Program-made: the position numbers and the translations under genes
In this document: in pieces, positions 11,440 through 23,000 of the stretch
Layout: each line of letters starts with the position of its first letter
Numbering within the stretch: position 1 is the first letter of the stretch
The notes under the pieces: generated by a model
Told to the model about the DNA's origin: nothing
The model's input: only the letters and a program-made list of their open reading frames with translations
Database searches by the model: none
Origin: Mesorhabditis belari
Lineage: Eukaryota; Nematoda; Chromadorea; Rhabditida; Rhabditidae
NCBI GenBank assembly: GCA_958450365.1
Contig: CAUEEP010000750.1
Coordinates: 248,001 to 312,000 of the forward strand
DNA length: 64,000 nt
Direction of reading: 5' to 3'

Positions 11440-11670
11440 CGTGACTACTGGAGTAGCAGGCCTGGATTAGGAGGATTTTCCCACATGTCCCACATTATGT
11501 CAAGAGCAAAATTTGAATCTATTCTTCGCAACCTGCGTTTTTGTGATAATGAACTGGATTCTGCAGGAGATCGGCTTTATAAGATTAGAGCTATTATGGA
11601 ACATTTCGATGCAAAACCAGAGGCTGCATTGATTTCGGGTAAATATGACACATCTTTTTTGCCCACGTAA
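11440..11670 (+). pseudogene. piggyBac-type transposase fragment
   Basis: The frame reads MSRAKFESILRNLRFCDN followed by DRLYKIRAIMEHF, closely matching the region of piggyBac (DDE_Tnp_1_7) transposases around M-R-F-x-I-L-R-x-L-x-F-x-D-N and D-K-L-Y-K-I-R-P. Only about 75 residues remain. The catalytic Asp residues downstream and any inverted ends are absent, so this is a dead fragment. Confidence 0.7.
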
Positions 11671-11906
11671 TTTGTAGATCTGTTACAATTGGAATATACA
11701 TGTAATGCTGTAAAACAGCAAAAAAAAACCAATTAATTGAATGAAAATAGCTCAATTAGCGCTGCAGCAAATAATCGCTGCAGCGGTCCGTTCCTGAGTT
11801 TTTGCTGCAGCGATTATTCGCTGCAGAAGTTTCGAATGGGTTAAAATGATGATTGAAACAGTTCATCGCATCGCATAAAACCGAAATATGACAGCTTACT
11901 ATACAT

Positions 11907-11978
11907 GGCTCCTTGGCGCAATGGTAGCGCGTTCGACTCCAGATCCAAAGGTTGGGTGTTCGAGTCACTCAGAGGGCA
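11907..11978 (+). tRNA. tRNA-Trp (CCA), probably degenerate
   Basis: GGCTCCT acceptor, D arm GGCGCAATGGTAGCGCG, anticodon loop CTCCAGA (anticodon CCA), T arm GGGTG-TTCGAGT-CACTC. Mismatches at acceptor pairs 2-71 (G-G) and 5-68 (C-A) and in the anticodon stem (C-C) suggest a pseudogene or a copy under weak constraint. Confidence 0.7.
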
Positions 11979-12092
11979 AAATTTTTTTATTTTCTTTTCA
12001 AGATTAGAATTGTAGTAGATAATAAACTTTATCGTCCTTTTGATTCTTTTTTTGCATGATGTGGGAAACGGAAAGAAAAAATTGATTAAAAT

Positions 12093-15000
12093 TTATTGTC
12101 TGTGAAAGATTTCTTCAAGCAGTGGTCCTTCGAGTTTGCAATATTTCATCAAAGTGTTCCTGCCCAATTCGGCGTTTATTTTTGGAGATGCGTTCTGAAA
12201 TTTTTGAAATTTGAGAACTCGACCTTGTCTTGTTATTTTGTAGTCATTAAATTCTTGAAAGACGTTTTGTAAACCAACCAGCAAATAGTTTGGAACACTC
12301 ATCAAAGCCGTGAACCTTTCAATCGCCATTGAAGGACTTTGAAACCGATTCTTCAGATGCTAAACGGATTGTTTTAACTCAGAAAAGCTAATAAGTCAGA
12401 GAAGCACTAGACTAGATGAAGTTAGACGAGGCAATGATCAATATCGTAACCTGTTTCTTGTTGTTTCAAGCTGAGCTACTTACTAACTTGCTTTCTAGGC
12501 TTTTAGGCTTAGGCTTAGGCTCGGGCTTAGGCTTAGGCCTAGGCTTAGGCTTAGGCTCAGGCCTAGACTCAGGCTCAGGCTCAGGTACAGGCTTAGACTC
12601 AGGATTAGACCCAGGCTCAAGCTCAGAAACAGATTCAGGCTTAGACTCAGGCTTAGACTTGGGAAAGTGTCGTAGGCTTTTGATTGGCATGATTGGCTAG
12701 TGTCCTAGTCTGACTTGACTTGACTCTGAGCCAGATCGGCCTGCTGACGTGATTGGCTAGTGTCCTGGTCTGACTTGACTTGTCTCTGAGCCTAATCGGT
12801 CTGCTGACGTGATTGGCTAGTGTCCTGGCCAGGCTTGACTTGACTCTGAGCCGGATCGGCCTGTTGACATGATTAGCTAGTGTCCTGGTCAGGCTTGACT
12901 TGTCTCTGAGCCAGATCGGCCTGCTGACGTGATTGGCTAGTGTCCTGTTCCTTTTCTTAGATTCTTTTTCAGCCAACTTCAAACGTTTCACAGATACCTT
13001 TTCCAATCTAGACTAAATTTGTTTTTGACTAGAGTAGTCTAGATCTTCAGGTCTATTCTGACTTGACATTGGTAAAATCCTTCCTTGGACAAGCCGGTCC
13101 TTTTATGGGCTTGGAATCCAAAACATGGTCGACACTGGGATTCGAACCCGCTACCTCTCGCTACACTGACACGTAGCCGATTGCAGCCAAGCTTTATGCT
13201 TTACTCTTTTCTAACCTCCAGCAAGATGCTCGTGTATTTGTTGAAAGCATTGCGTATCACCTGAGCACTCACATCGGAAAATCCCACAGCTTTGATGGAA
13301 CTGAAAACTCTAACGAATGTTAACAATGTACAAACCTGATGAGAACAAAAGAATGGTTTTGATTAGGAGAAATTCTTCGTCGAGCATCTCACCGCGTCGA
13401 ATCGCTGGAATCACAAGTTTCACTCCGTAGGGAACATACCAATTGTAAGTGTCCTCAAAACTGAAAGGATATTGATTGATTGTGTTTGATTTTGATGACA
13501 AATGACTTGCTTTATAGCAATCTTTGTGCTTTATGTTCCAGCTAGGCTCGATTTCGAAGTTAGTTGGCCTTACAGTATCTGGGTTACAATAGTATCTACA
13601 TTTACAGTAACCCAGGCCGGTTGACGTTACAGTAATCTTTACCTAGATCTTTACCTAGATTACTGTATCTATCACTAGGTTAGTTGGCCTTACAGTAACC
13701 TGGGTTACAGTATCTGGGTTACAGCACCATCTACACTTACAGTAACCCAATCTGGTTGACGTTACAGCAATCTTTACCTAGATTACTGTATCTATCACTA
13801 AGTTATTTAACCTTACAGTAACCTGGGTTACAGCACCATCTACTTGTACAGTAACCCAGGCCAGTTGACGTTACAGTAATCTTTACCTAGATTACTGTAT
13901 CGACTAACTGAGTGGGGATTACGGTAGGCCACTTTAAAGTCGGTTACCATGGCCGAAGTTTGCGCAAAGTTCTAAAGTGCGAAATGAGTCCGTTTTAAAT
14001 TATTTCTTTCAAACTTTTGTTACATAATAAAGAATCTGTAGCTTGCAAAGGCTTCCAATTATTGAAATTATTGTTGATCAGTTAAACCAATTATTGAAAA
14101 TCATCTTTAAACACAAGTTTTTACACTTACAAAACATCAATCCCCGGCACGGCGTTCACGGGACAATCGGGACCGATAGTTCTGAATCCAAGCGCTGACA
14201 AGAGACCGTTTTTAAAGTTATATTTATAAGTGTGATAGTAGTCGTTGAGCATTCCTTGCATAGCGAATTGCGTGCTAATCAAGTTGATCTAAAAATTTCG
14301 CTTTTATATTCGAGTTCTTGTAGCTCAATTACCATTCCTGGGTATTCAACTCACCCGATCTTCCTCATTAAGATGCCAAAATTCGGGAATTGCTCGATAG
14401 AGATCGGTGCAATGGACTAGTGCTCTGGCCACTATTCTCGCGGCCATCGCTGGCAGTTGCTCAAGTGGAATATTTGGCTCGGTGGGTTCATCGTAGCCAA
14501 GCTAAAGAAGCTTTAGAAAAACTTTAGAGCTGCTAAAGTGCTAGCTCGATTTTCAAGATCTTTCAAACTTGCAATAATGTTACACCAGAATTTTGCGTTT
14601 CGCGAAATCACTAAATCAAGCTCTTGCAAATTTCACTGAGATTTTGTAAAAGCTTTTTCAGATTTTTTAGAACTAGCTCGATGTAGAAATCTCAGGTTTG
14701 AAAGCTTTTTGGTAGCAAATGGTAGGCCTTTAAGAGAGTTTTGTGACTTTAGACTTATTATTGATCAATCGGAGCATACTAGACAGGGAAAATCGGGTCG
14801 GATCGCGTCAAAAATTTGAATTTCCGGGTTGGAAGAAGAAAAGAAGTGTCATTGTCAAAAGAAGAAAGATATGAATGGTGGTATACTTACAAACGTTGCA
14901 AAGTACTCGACTAAAATTCCTTAACTCCCTAGTGAACTCCTTAACTCCCCAGTTAGCTCCTCAACTCCCCAGTTGACTCCTTAACTCCACAGTTAACTCC

Positions 15001-17620
15001 TTAAGCCCCTAGTTAACTCCTTAACTCCCCAGTTGACTCCTTAACTCCACAGTTAGCTCCTTAACTCCACAGTTAGCTCCTTAACTCCCCAGTGAACTCC
15101 TTAGCTCCCCAGTGAACTCCTTAACTGCCCAGTGAACTCCTTAACTCCCCAGTGAACTCCTTAACTGCCCAGTTAACTCCTTAACTGCCCAGTGAACTCC
15201 TTAACTCCCCAGTGAACTCCTGAACTGCCCAGTTAACTCCTTAGCTCCCCAGTTAGCTCCTTAACCCTCTAGTTAACTTCTTAACTCCACAGTTAACTCC
15301 TTAACTCCCCAGTTGACTCCTTAACTCCACAGTTAGCTCCTTAACTCCACAGTTAGCTCCTTAACTCCACAGTTAGCTCCTTAACTCCCCAGTTAGCTCC
15401 TTAACTGCCCAGTTAACTCCTTAACTCCCCAGTTAACTCCTTAACTCCCCAGTGAACTCCTTAGCTCCCCAGTTAACTCCTTAACTCCCCAGTGAACTCC
15501 TTAGCTCCCCAGTGAACTCCTTAACTCCACAGTTAACTCCTTAACTCCCCAGTTAACTCCTTAGCGCCCCAGTTAGCTCCTTAACTGCCCAGTTAACTCC
15601 TTAACTCCCCAGTTAACTCCTTAACTCCCCAGTGAACTCCTTAGCTCCCCAGTTAACTCCTTAACTCCCCAGTGAACTCCTTAGCTCCCCAGTGAACTCC
15701 TTAACTCCTCAGTTAACTCCTTAACTGGGATCATCTGCTGTTTACTATTATTACTTTAATAAATATTACGCTATTATTTGAATAAATCAATAATATTTCT
15801 TTTTCTCACCGGTATCCTTGAACAAACGGCGGTCGGATTGTGCAAAACTTGATTGAGAGAAAGCTCGAAAGAGTAAGGGAAATCGAAAACAAGACGCCCG
15901 TGGAGATCCTGGGTAATCATGCTAAAATAAAGCTTAAATAACTAATTATTTTAATGTAAGTATTTTTAACAAAATAAAGACAAACAAACTTTTGAATGTT
16001 CATCAAACTTCTCACAACATCAACAGCTTCTAATCTCTCGTAAAGCAAAGGACGCGCGAAATTTTGAGCAGCCATTTGAAATTCTCTCTAAAAATTCAGA
16101 AATTAAAGTGATTTTCTTGATTTACGAGATCGATTTGATGACTTTTTGATGAAATTCGCTCTTTTTTGATCACTTTTAAGTGAATTTCTTTAGATTGAAT
16201 GAGACCACGACGCTTCCGAAGCTCACAACCGGCGCGTCGAGCTGTGACTGAAACTTTTTGGATTTGGATATGCTAAATGGATACGATAGCTTTTGAAAGG
16301 CAACAAGTTTCAGCTTGGTGATCGAAATTGAAAGTTTACATAGAGATTTCTCAATTCACTCACTCTCTGGAATCATTCCAACTTCAATACATTTTTGGAA
16401 TCGACAAGCGATACATTTGTTTTTAGCTGAAAGGAAAAGTTATGTATTACAGAAAAATGAAATTGAAATATGATTTCAAACCAAAATTCAGAAAATCCGG
16501 CGGAGTGCAAAGGCCAGAATTCTGACAAATTGACGGTTTCCGTCTAGAAGTAGAAGCACGGAAGAAAAAACTCTTGCAACTTCTAAACTAATAGATTTTG
16601 TTTAGAAATAAACTAAACTAATAGAACTAAATCTATCAGTTTAGTTGCACGTCAATTCGAATGGGTTGGTGAATTGAAAACTGCCGCCTATTGTCATATG
16701 TCACAGTTTGAGCACTGCATTTTAAGCGAAACTACTAAGTGTATCTTTTTGGAAATTGGCTTTTGGCTTTGGCTATAAGCCTAATTTTTGATTTTTTACA
16801 ACTTTTCTATTGACACCAAAATGGGTTTCTTTTGAAGAAAGTGCTCAAACTGGGACATCTCGTTCGAGAACTTCTACAACAGCTTCCCTAAAACCTATCG
16901 CTACATGAGGCCCAAAGCTTATGGATGTCCTGAACGCCGTTCGATAAACAAGGATCATTATCTTCTTAGCAATTAATAACGTTAGATAAGCTCACTCAAC
17001 GACTTGTATTCTGTGGGTTTAGTACTTTGGGCGACCATTGAAAGGAGGTGGGAGATGCAAATCTTCTTCCGATTTGCACCAGAAGAAGTTTATGCTCTGC
17101 GTTTTCTGGGATATGGAGGGAGTGGTGTACTGGGAGTTGCTGGATAGCAAGACGACCCTTAATGCAATCAAATACAGTGAACAGTTGGGAAAGGTGAATG
17201 GATCCCTGAAGAAGAATAGGCTCCCCAAGTCAAAGATCGTTCTCATCCACGACAACGCGCGCCCTCATGTTGCAAAACTGACTCGCGCTAAAATAAATAG
17301 CCTTGTTTGGGAACTTTTGGCGCATTCCCCATACAGTCCGGACCTCGCCCCTTTTGATTACTATTTATTCCGGATCATGAGTAATGAGCTTGCGGAAGCG
17401 CGTGAAGAAAAAGGAATCTTACAATCACAATCTTACAATTGCAATCTTACAATTACAATCTTACAATTACAATCTTACAATTAGCCCACCCGCAAGCCAT
17501 TCCTCCATAAGCTCTCCTCGCATGCATTCCACCACAAATCTGACATTTCTCTCCTCTTTGCAAATCATCGGTCAAATCGAGAATCTCATTACAATCATCG
17601 CTTAGTTCTTCTTCTTTCAT
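12093..17620 (-). CDS. Nuclear hormone receptor (supplementary NHR), 12 exons
   Basis: Exons: 17620-17490, 16582-16482, 16426-16364, 16247-16174, 16087-15990, 15921-15810, 14501-14355, 14288-14131, 13460-13336, 13289-13216, 12359-12279, 12194-12093; about 421 aa, in frame throughout. Two C4 zinc fingers span residues 26-98 (CQICGG...GMACGSCKSFFFR; CQNSGLC...CIACRFQKC), then a basic hinge (TARRAGCELRKRR) and the ligand-binding domain from about 124 (REFQMAAQ, YYHTYKYNFKNGLLSALG, EEFLLIKTILLFSSG). The last exon ends GPLLEEIFHRQ. Compared with the paralogues, helix-3 FADWCR is replaced by HCTDLYR. The ATG follows an AG by 7 nt. The first intron contains a mariner fragment and another intron an 800-bp minisatellite. 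Exon 10 uses an unusual acceptor (ATCAAAG). Predicted nuclear transcription factor; ligand and targets unknown. Confidence 0.88.
12498..12660. repeat. Interstitial telomere-like array (TTAGGC)n, degenerate
   Basis: TTAGGC, CTCAGGC and TAGACTCAGGC units in the strand orientation opposite to the 25.3-kb array. It lies in the intron between exons 10 and 11 of the 12.1-17.6 kb NHR gene. LG/SG-rich and PKPEPKP-rich frames on its two strands are artefacts. Confidence 0.85.
12690..12955. repeat. Tandem repeat of about 61 bp, 4.5 copies
   Basis: Units contain GATTGGCTAGTGTCCTGG, TGACTTGACTTG and CTGAGCC..ATCGGCCTG. Intronic, directly after the telomere-like array. A 117-aa frame (TLANHVSRPIRLRDKSS repeats) is an artefact. 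Confidence 0.85.
13131..13200 (-). pseudogene. tRNA-like remnant (3' half)
   Basis: The minus strand has a strong T arm (GCGGG-TTCGAAT-CCC) and end GTGTCGACCA, but the 5' half does not fold into D and anticodon arms. Intronic in the 12.1-17.6 kb NHR gene; probably a SINE head or truncated tRNA. Confidence 0.35.
13555..13905. repeat. Tandem repeat of about 125 bp, about 2.7 copies
   Basis: Repeats of TTAGTTGGCCTTACAGTA, CTGGGTTACAG, GGTTGACGTTACAG and CTTTACCTAGATTACTGTAT. Each unit contains small inverted repeats. Intronic, between exons 8 and 9 of the 12.1-17.6 kb NHR gene. Confidence 0.85.
14915..15725. repeat. 20-bp minisatellite of about 810 bp
   Basis: About forty units of the 20-mer CTCCTTAACTCCCCAGTTAA and close variants (CCAC, GCCC, GTGAACTCC, TTAGCTCC). 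Copies in the order of several units recur as larger blocks (compare 15300-15500 with 15480-15700), showing higher-order duplication. It fills the intron between exons 6 and 7 of the NHR gene. Confidence 0.95.
16660..17420 (+). pseudogene. Mariner transposase fragment, chimeric
   Basis: The left terminus GGGTTGGTGAATTGAAAACTG (16668) and its 5' non-coding part are followed at 16870-17035 by an unrelated repeat (also at 46910-47165). Then at 17062-17420 comes a transposase piece: HQKKFMLCVFWD, LIHDNARPHVAKL (second catalytic Asp) and YSPDLAPFDYYLF (third). The N-terminal helix-turn-helix and first Asp are missing and the frame runs into a CAATCTTACAATTA tandem. Dead, in intron 1 of the minus-strand NHR gene. 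Confidence 0.75.
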
Positions 17621-17639
17621 TATTGTTCTTAAAAATGGT

Positions 17640-17715
17640 ACAAAATACTACAAAATAGAATAAAATAGTACAAAATCGTACAAAATAGTACAAAATAGTA
17701 CAAAATAGTACAAAA
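17640..17715. repeat. (GTACAAAATA)n short tandem
   Basis: Seven or eight units of GTACAAAATA/CTACAAAATA immediately upstream of the start of the 12.1-17.6 kb NHR gene, so it would lie in its promoter region. Confidence 0.8.
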
Positions 17716-18119
17716 AATTACAAAAAGAGATCATTAAAAGCATAAAATGTTAAAGAAATCAACAAAAATTTGAATATTTTAAAAAAAAGAGTGGTTTAAA
17801 ATGGTTTTTGAAAGCTAAATTTGACATTATATGAAAATTTATATATTCTTATTGAATTTATTAGATTCTTAAAGACTAAGAAACTTGTATAATTTTAAAA
17901 TATAATAGAGATTATTGAAAACAAAATGAAAAAGTTATATTTATAGCTTTCGTATCTTTTTAGAGACATAATTAGTTGTTGAAAGTACGAGTAATTTGTC
18001 TAGTCGAGGTGTGAAAAAGCACAAAAGCTGAGAAATCGATACAAACCGAGACAAAATAGAAAAAGAGAAAGGGTTTCGGCGAAAAGATTGAATTCTAAAG
18101 GGTAATGAATTTGTTAATA

Positions 18120-19330
18120 TTCATTGAATCTAGAATTTATTAGTTGCATGCGTAAGAAAGGCGGATTTCAAAATTTTCATAAATTTCCAACGATAGAAAC
18201 CTGATGTTATAAACTAGAATTGATGAATGTTATAAACATTCCTCCCGTCAAAGAAGCCATCAACCCAAAAAGTTACCGAATTCTAAAGAGCTAGGCTTTA
18301 GAAAACAAGTTAAGCTTTCTTTTATAGCTCATAGTTTTCCTTGTTATGTCAAGTAAAAGATTTTACCATATCCCGACCGGCTATCATGATGTTCCAGTTG
18401 TCTTTAGCGTTTTCGATTGAAGCTAGTGTTCCATCAAAACTAAATTTTTTAGAGTTTGCTTTTAAAAGAGGATTTATATATCAATAATTTCTATTTCTAT
18501 CTTTAAAAATTATCAGCCTTACTAGTTTTCGCAAAAGCGTTTCGCTTGATTGTAGGAGAGTTGCGTGTCGACGATGACAAAGCAACTTCAAAAGCACAAA
18601 ATAAGTGCTTAAATTAATGTCATAGTAGAAATATTAGGTACATGCATAAGAAATGCGGATTTCAACATTTTCCTAAATTTCCAACGATAGAATGATATCG
18701 ATGATATCGATTGTTATAAATGAATGTTATAAACTATTTAAAAGTTGTAAATCTCCTCTACAAAATAGGCTAAAATGTGTTTCAATTGATCGAACCATTG
18801 AAGAAATTTCGAGGGCCAAATGCGAGTGACCGAAAAAGGGCACTTTTTGAAAACCCCACGTTCACAAGAGTTCCGTTTCGACTATATAGTGGGAAATGCG
18901 CTAAAATATCAATAAACCACCTTAAAGTATCATTCAAAATAATTAAGAGTTGGGATCAGTTCATGGGAAAACTTTGTTTTTACAATAATTTTTCGTTTTT
19001 GTGAAAAAGCCGCTTTTTTGACAATTTTGAGGGTTTTGAACTTTGAGCTCTATCTAAATTTCGGTAAATGCATTTCCGTTAGACTTTTTTAATGAATTCA
19101 TATATAGTTATCCTTTTTTATCTTCAATCTTCAATTTTGGGAAGCTAACTCTATTTTGACTACACTCAACTTGCCCCTAAAGTGACTCGATTCCGTTTTT
19201 GGTCACTCGCATTTCGCCCTCGAAATGTCTTCAATGGTTTGATCAATTGAAACACGTTTTAGCCTATTTTGTAGAGGAGACTTGCGACTTTCAAATAGTT
19301 GATAACATTCATCGATTCTATTGGGTTGGG
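18120..19330. repeat. Inverted-repeat element with mariner-like ends
   Basis: 18138 and 18640 share ATGCRTAAGAAAKGCGGATTTC; the 18640 copy begins TTAGGTACATGCATAAG, resembling a mariner end. 18725-18840 is repeated in reverse at 19195-19310 (GATCAATTGAAACACG, TTTTGTAGAGGAG). No transposase is recognised. Together with 17716-20098 this is the intergenic region between two NHR genes, and I see no cellular gene in it. Confidence 0.65.
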
Positions 19331-19682
19331 GAGAATGAGTCGGCGCCCAACTTTAAAGGGACTTTTTGCACACATAAAGCCTTCTTTAAACATACGTTTG
19401 GTTTCATCAAAAGGATCCACTATTTCTCTACAAAATCACTTTTGAGAGATTCCACAAAGCTTTTCTTTCGTGGAGTTTATGAACTTCGAAACGCAGCTGG
19501 TTAAAATGGCAAAGAGTCCGACTCATCATTTGAACAGTTTCTTTCACATAAACCTTCTTTGGTGTTTAAATAAAAAAGATAGAGCACATTCAATTACTTA
19601 AGTTGCCAAATTTGCAGAAAGATCCCACCAATGGTTTTTTCTAGATCACAGTTTGTAGTTTTTGTGAAAAAATGGCTTTTTC

Positions 19683-19832
19683 TTGAGCGGATTTGGTTTG
19701 GTTTTGATTTGGTTTTGATTTGGTTTTGTTTTGATTTGATTTGCTTTTGATTTGGTTTTGATTTGATCTTGATTTGTTTTGATTTGGTTTTGTTTTGTTT
19801 TGTTTTGATTTTGATTTGATTTTCTCTGGTTT
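19683..19832. repeat. (TTTGATTTGGTTT)n low-complexity tandem
   Basis: About 150 nt of TTTGATTTGGTT, TTTGATT and TTTGTTTTG units. K/Q/N-rich minus-strand frames are artefacts. Confidence 0.85.
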
Positions 19833-20098
19833 TATCTGACAAAAAAACTGATATTCAATCAATACTGAAATCAAGAAAAACAAAGCAAAGTTTAGCCTCA
19901 AACATGTAGAATTATCTCTTTATTCTATAGAAAAATATTCATTGAAAGTAAATCAAAATCTTAATAATTCATCACAAAAGAAAACAATAGAATCCAAAAA
20001 TAAATCACATGAAATGAAAAGAAAAATTTACTGATTTTTTGTTTAAATTAAATAAATTTAAAGATAAATCATCAAAATTTAATAATATTTTTATTATT

Positions 20099-23000
20099 TT
20101 ATAGTTTCCATAAGAGATCCTCGGATAATTTCCCTCTTAAGCCGCCTTCTTGACAGAGCACCGCTTTCCCGTAAAGAGAACCGACTTTCGGGACGCTGTT
20201 CTGAAAATTTTCCAAATTTAGAACGGATTTAAGATCGAATTTGTGCTAGAATTTGCAAATCTTCCCTTTTTGGCGTTCAATTCTTCACTTTCTTGCAGGA
20301 TTTTCCTGGGCTTGGCCCTGACATTGGCTTGGCCCTGGCATTGGCTTGGCTAGATTAGACCAGGCCAGACCAATCTGAATAATTTAACTTGGCTTTACTG
20401 CAAGTTTATTAGCAAAGATCGGAAGCTAGGTTTTAACCTGGCTTCTGACCTTGCCTCGTTTTATTGTTAGCAATAAATTGAAAAGGACTAGAAGCCAAGT
20501 TTGAGCTTGAATTTCTTGTCTGATTTCTTGTCTGGCTTATGACTCCAGTCTCCAATTAAAAAATCCCTGTACAGCACCGCTTTACTGCTTTACTTTACAA
20601 GAAAGTGACAAATCCAGTCCGCTAGAAAAGGTGAGTCTCTCAGTTTTGTACACAAAGCACACTTTCAATCTACCTGTAAACATCTAGGTATACAGCCCTG
20701 TACACCACCGCTTTACTAGCACAGCTTGAATTCTGGTCTGGTTTCTTGTCTGGCTTACGACTCCAGTCTCCAATTAAAACATCTCTGTACAGCACCGCTT
20801 TGGCTCTGGCATTGGCTTGATTAGGTTAGACCAGGCCAGACCAATCTTCTGAATAACTTTACTGCAAGTTTATTAAAAAAGATCGGAAGCTAGGTTTTGG
20901 CCTGGCTTCTGACCTTGCCTCGTTTTATTGTTAGCAATAAATTCCCTAGATTAGAAGCCAAGTTTGAGCTTGGATTCTGGTCTGATTTCTTGTCTGGTTT
21001 ACGACTGGCTTACGACTTCAGTCTCCATTTAAAAAATCCCTGTACAGCACCGCTTTGGCTCTGGCATTGGCTTGGCTAGGTTAGACCAGGCCAGACCAAT
21101 CTGAAGAATTTAACTTGCCTTTACTGCAAGTTTACTAACAAAGATCGGAAGCTAGGTCTTGGCCTGGCTTCTGACCTTGCCTCGTTTTATCGTTAGCAAT
21201 AAATTCCCTGGGTGAGAATCCAGGTTTGCGCTTGGATTCTGGTCTGATTTCTTCTCTGGTTTACGACTGGCTTACGACTCCGGTCTCCAATTAAAGCATC
21301 TCTGTACAGCACCGCTTTACTGCTACAAGAAAGTGACAAATCCAGTCCACTAGAAAAGGTGAGTCTCTCAATCTAGCCAAGCCAAGTTTTGTACACAAAG
21401 TACACTTTCAATCTACCTGTAAATATCTAGGTATATCCATCAATCTCGTGAACTTCTCAATGGCCACTTTTTCATCTTTGTGTCGAAATTTTAAATACTA
21501 AAGAATAAATACTTTAATGAAATCTTATTTAATAAACCTCTAACAAAATTGAGCAATATTTACTGTAGGCCCGTTTGGCGACATCAATTGTTTTCTGTTT
21601 CAAGCCAAGACCTGAAATTTTACTTTTTCCAACTGCTTTACTTGAAATTAGCATGTACTTAATCGTAAGCTCAACTTTTTCCACTCAGTTTTTCAGATTC
21701 AAGAACTCACCCGTCGAGAAAAGGATGATATTCTTGAGAATGACGAACTCCTCATCACCCATCTCTGCCTGTGCCATGCATGGGATAATTAAACCGAAAG
21801 CCATCTCGACATGGAGGGCATAAAATCTAAAATGGTCTAAGAACGGTCTAAAATTGTCTAAAATCATCTAAAATCGTCTGAAATCGTCTAAAATAGCTTG
21901 AAATGGTCGAAAATTGTCTAAAATGGCTTAAAATTGTCGAAAATGATCTAAGAACAGTCTAAAATGGTCTAAATTGTCTAAAATCTTCTAAAATAGTTTT
22001 AAATGGTCTAAGAACGGTCTAAAATGGTCTAAGAACGGTCTAAAATGGTCTAAATTGTCTAAAATTGCCTAAAATTGCCTCTAATTGTCTAAAATCGTCT
22101 AAATTCGTCTGAAATCGTCTAAAAGGGTTTAACATGGTTTAAAATGATTTAAAATCGTCTAAAATAGCTTCAAATGGTCTAAAACGATCTAAAATGGCCA
22201 AGAATGGTCTAAAAAAAGTCCAAACCTGGTTAAGCGAGATTAGCCTACTGATTACTGATTACTGATTACTGATTACTGATTACTGATTACTGATTACTGA
22301 TTACTACTGATTACTGATTACCAATGATTACTAATTACTACTACTGATTAGCCAGGTCCAGCTCAGAGCTGGCTAAGCAGTAGCCCAAAGAAAAGTTCTA
22401 AACAGTTTTCTTAACCATTTTACAAACACGTTCCAGATATTAGATACGTTTTATAAACACGTTCCAGAGAAGTCTTATAATCTTATCGTTAAAGTGTTGA
22501 ATCACTCACGAGGCGAGCCTCAACTGCTCCAACTGTTCCAGCTTGACCTTGTTCCCAAACGTGAAGAGCAACCCGTTGTGATACTTGTATTTGTAAGTGT
22601 AATAGTAGTCTTTGTACATGTTTTGACGAAGGAATTGCCGGGAAAAGAAGATCGCCTAAATGGAAATACTTGAATTTGAAAATAGTAATGATATTCAGTC
22701 TTTCTAGCTTAATATTTTTACTATAAAGTAGGCTTTTAACAAAAACATCTGTCGTTTCTTTTTTGCCGTTGAAAATTCAAGGTTTTTCTCAGCATCAACC
22801 CTTCAATTTTGGCTGTTTTGACTATCATTCGATGCAGAATATAGCTGCTCGTTAAATGATACCAAAACTAACTCAAAATGTCAAATCCACGTAAAATTGT
22901 TAGCAAAAAACCTAAAGACTCGCATATTATGAGCGAGGTTTAACCTTTTGCCTCATAACTTTGCGTGGATATTATATTTTGAGTTAATTTTTGTATCATT

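Larger units (their letters stand above)
6374..12092. other. Intergenic interval, repeats only
   Basis: Between the left-edge NHR start and the 3' end of the 12.1-17.6 kb gene I see no cellular protein gene. Contents are SL1-like sequences (6.9-7.3 kb), an AGATAGGGAACCAAATTT tandem (7.6-8.0 kb), a palindrome (8.74 kb), a pyrimidine tract (8.96-9.07 kb), TTAGGC-like arrays (9.4-9.9 kb), a duplicated 200-bp segment (9.9-10.5 kb), a minisatellite (10.8-11.1 kb), a piggyBac fragment (11.4 kb) and a tRNA-Trp-like gene (11.9 kb). A 63-aa open frame at 8239-8430 is unrecognised and is overlapped by a similar-length frame on the other strand. Confidence 0.6.

Noticed and set aside
12416..13006. LG/SG-rich, PKPEPK-rich and TLANHVSRP-rich frames
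   Set aside because: Translations of the telomere-like array and the 61-bp tandem in an NHR intron.
14915..15725. CRISPR-like regular array
   Set aside because: Repeats are contiguous 20-bp units without unique spacers, in a eukaryotic intron; a minisatellite.
19594..19901. K/Q/N-rich minus-strand frames resembling a prion-like protein
   Set aside because: Low-complexity tandem of TTTGATTTGG; no start context, splice signals or conserved flanks.
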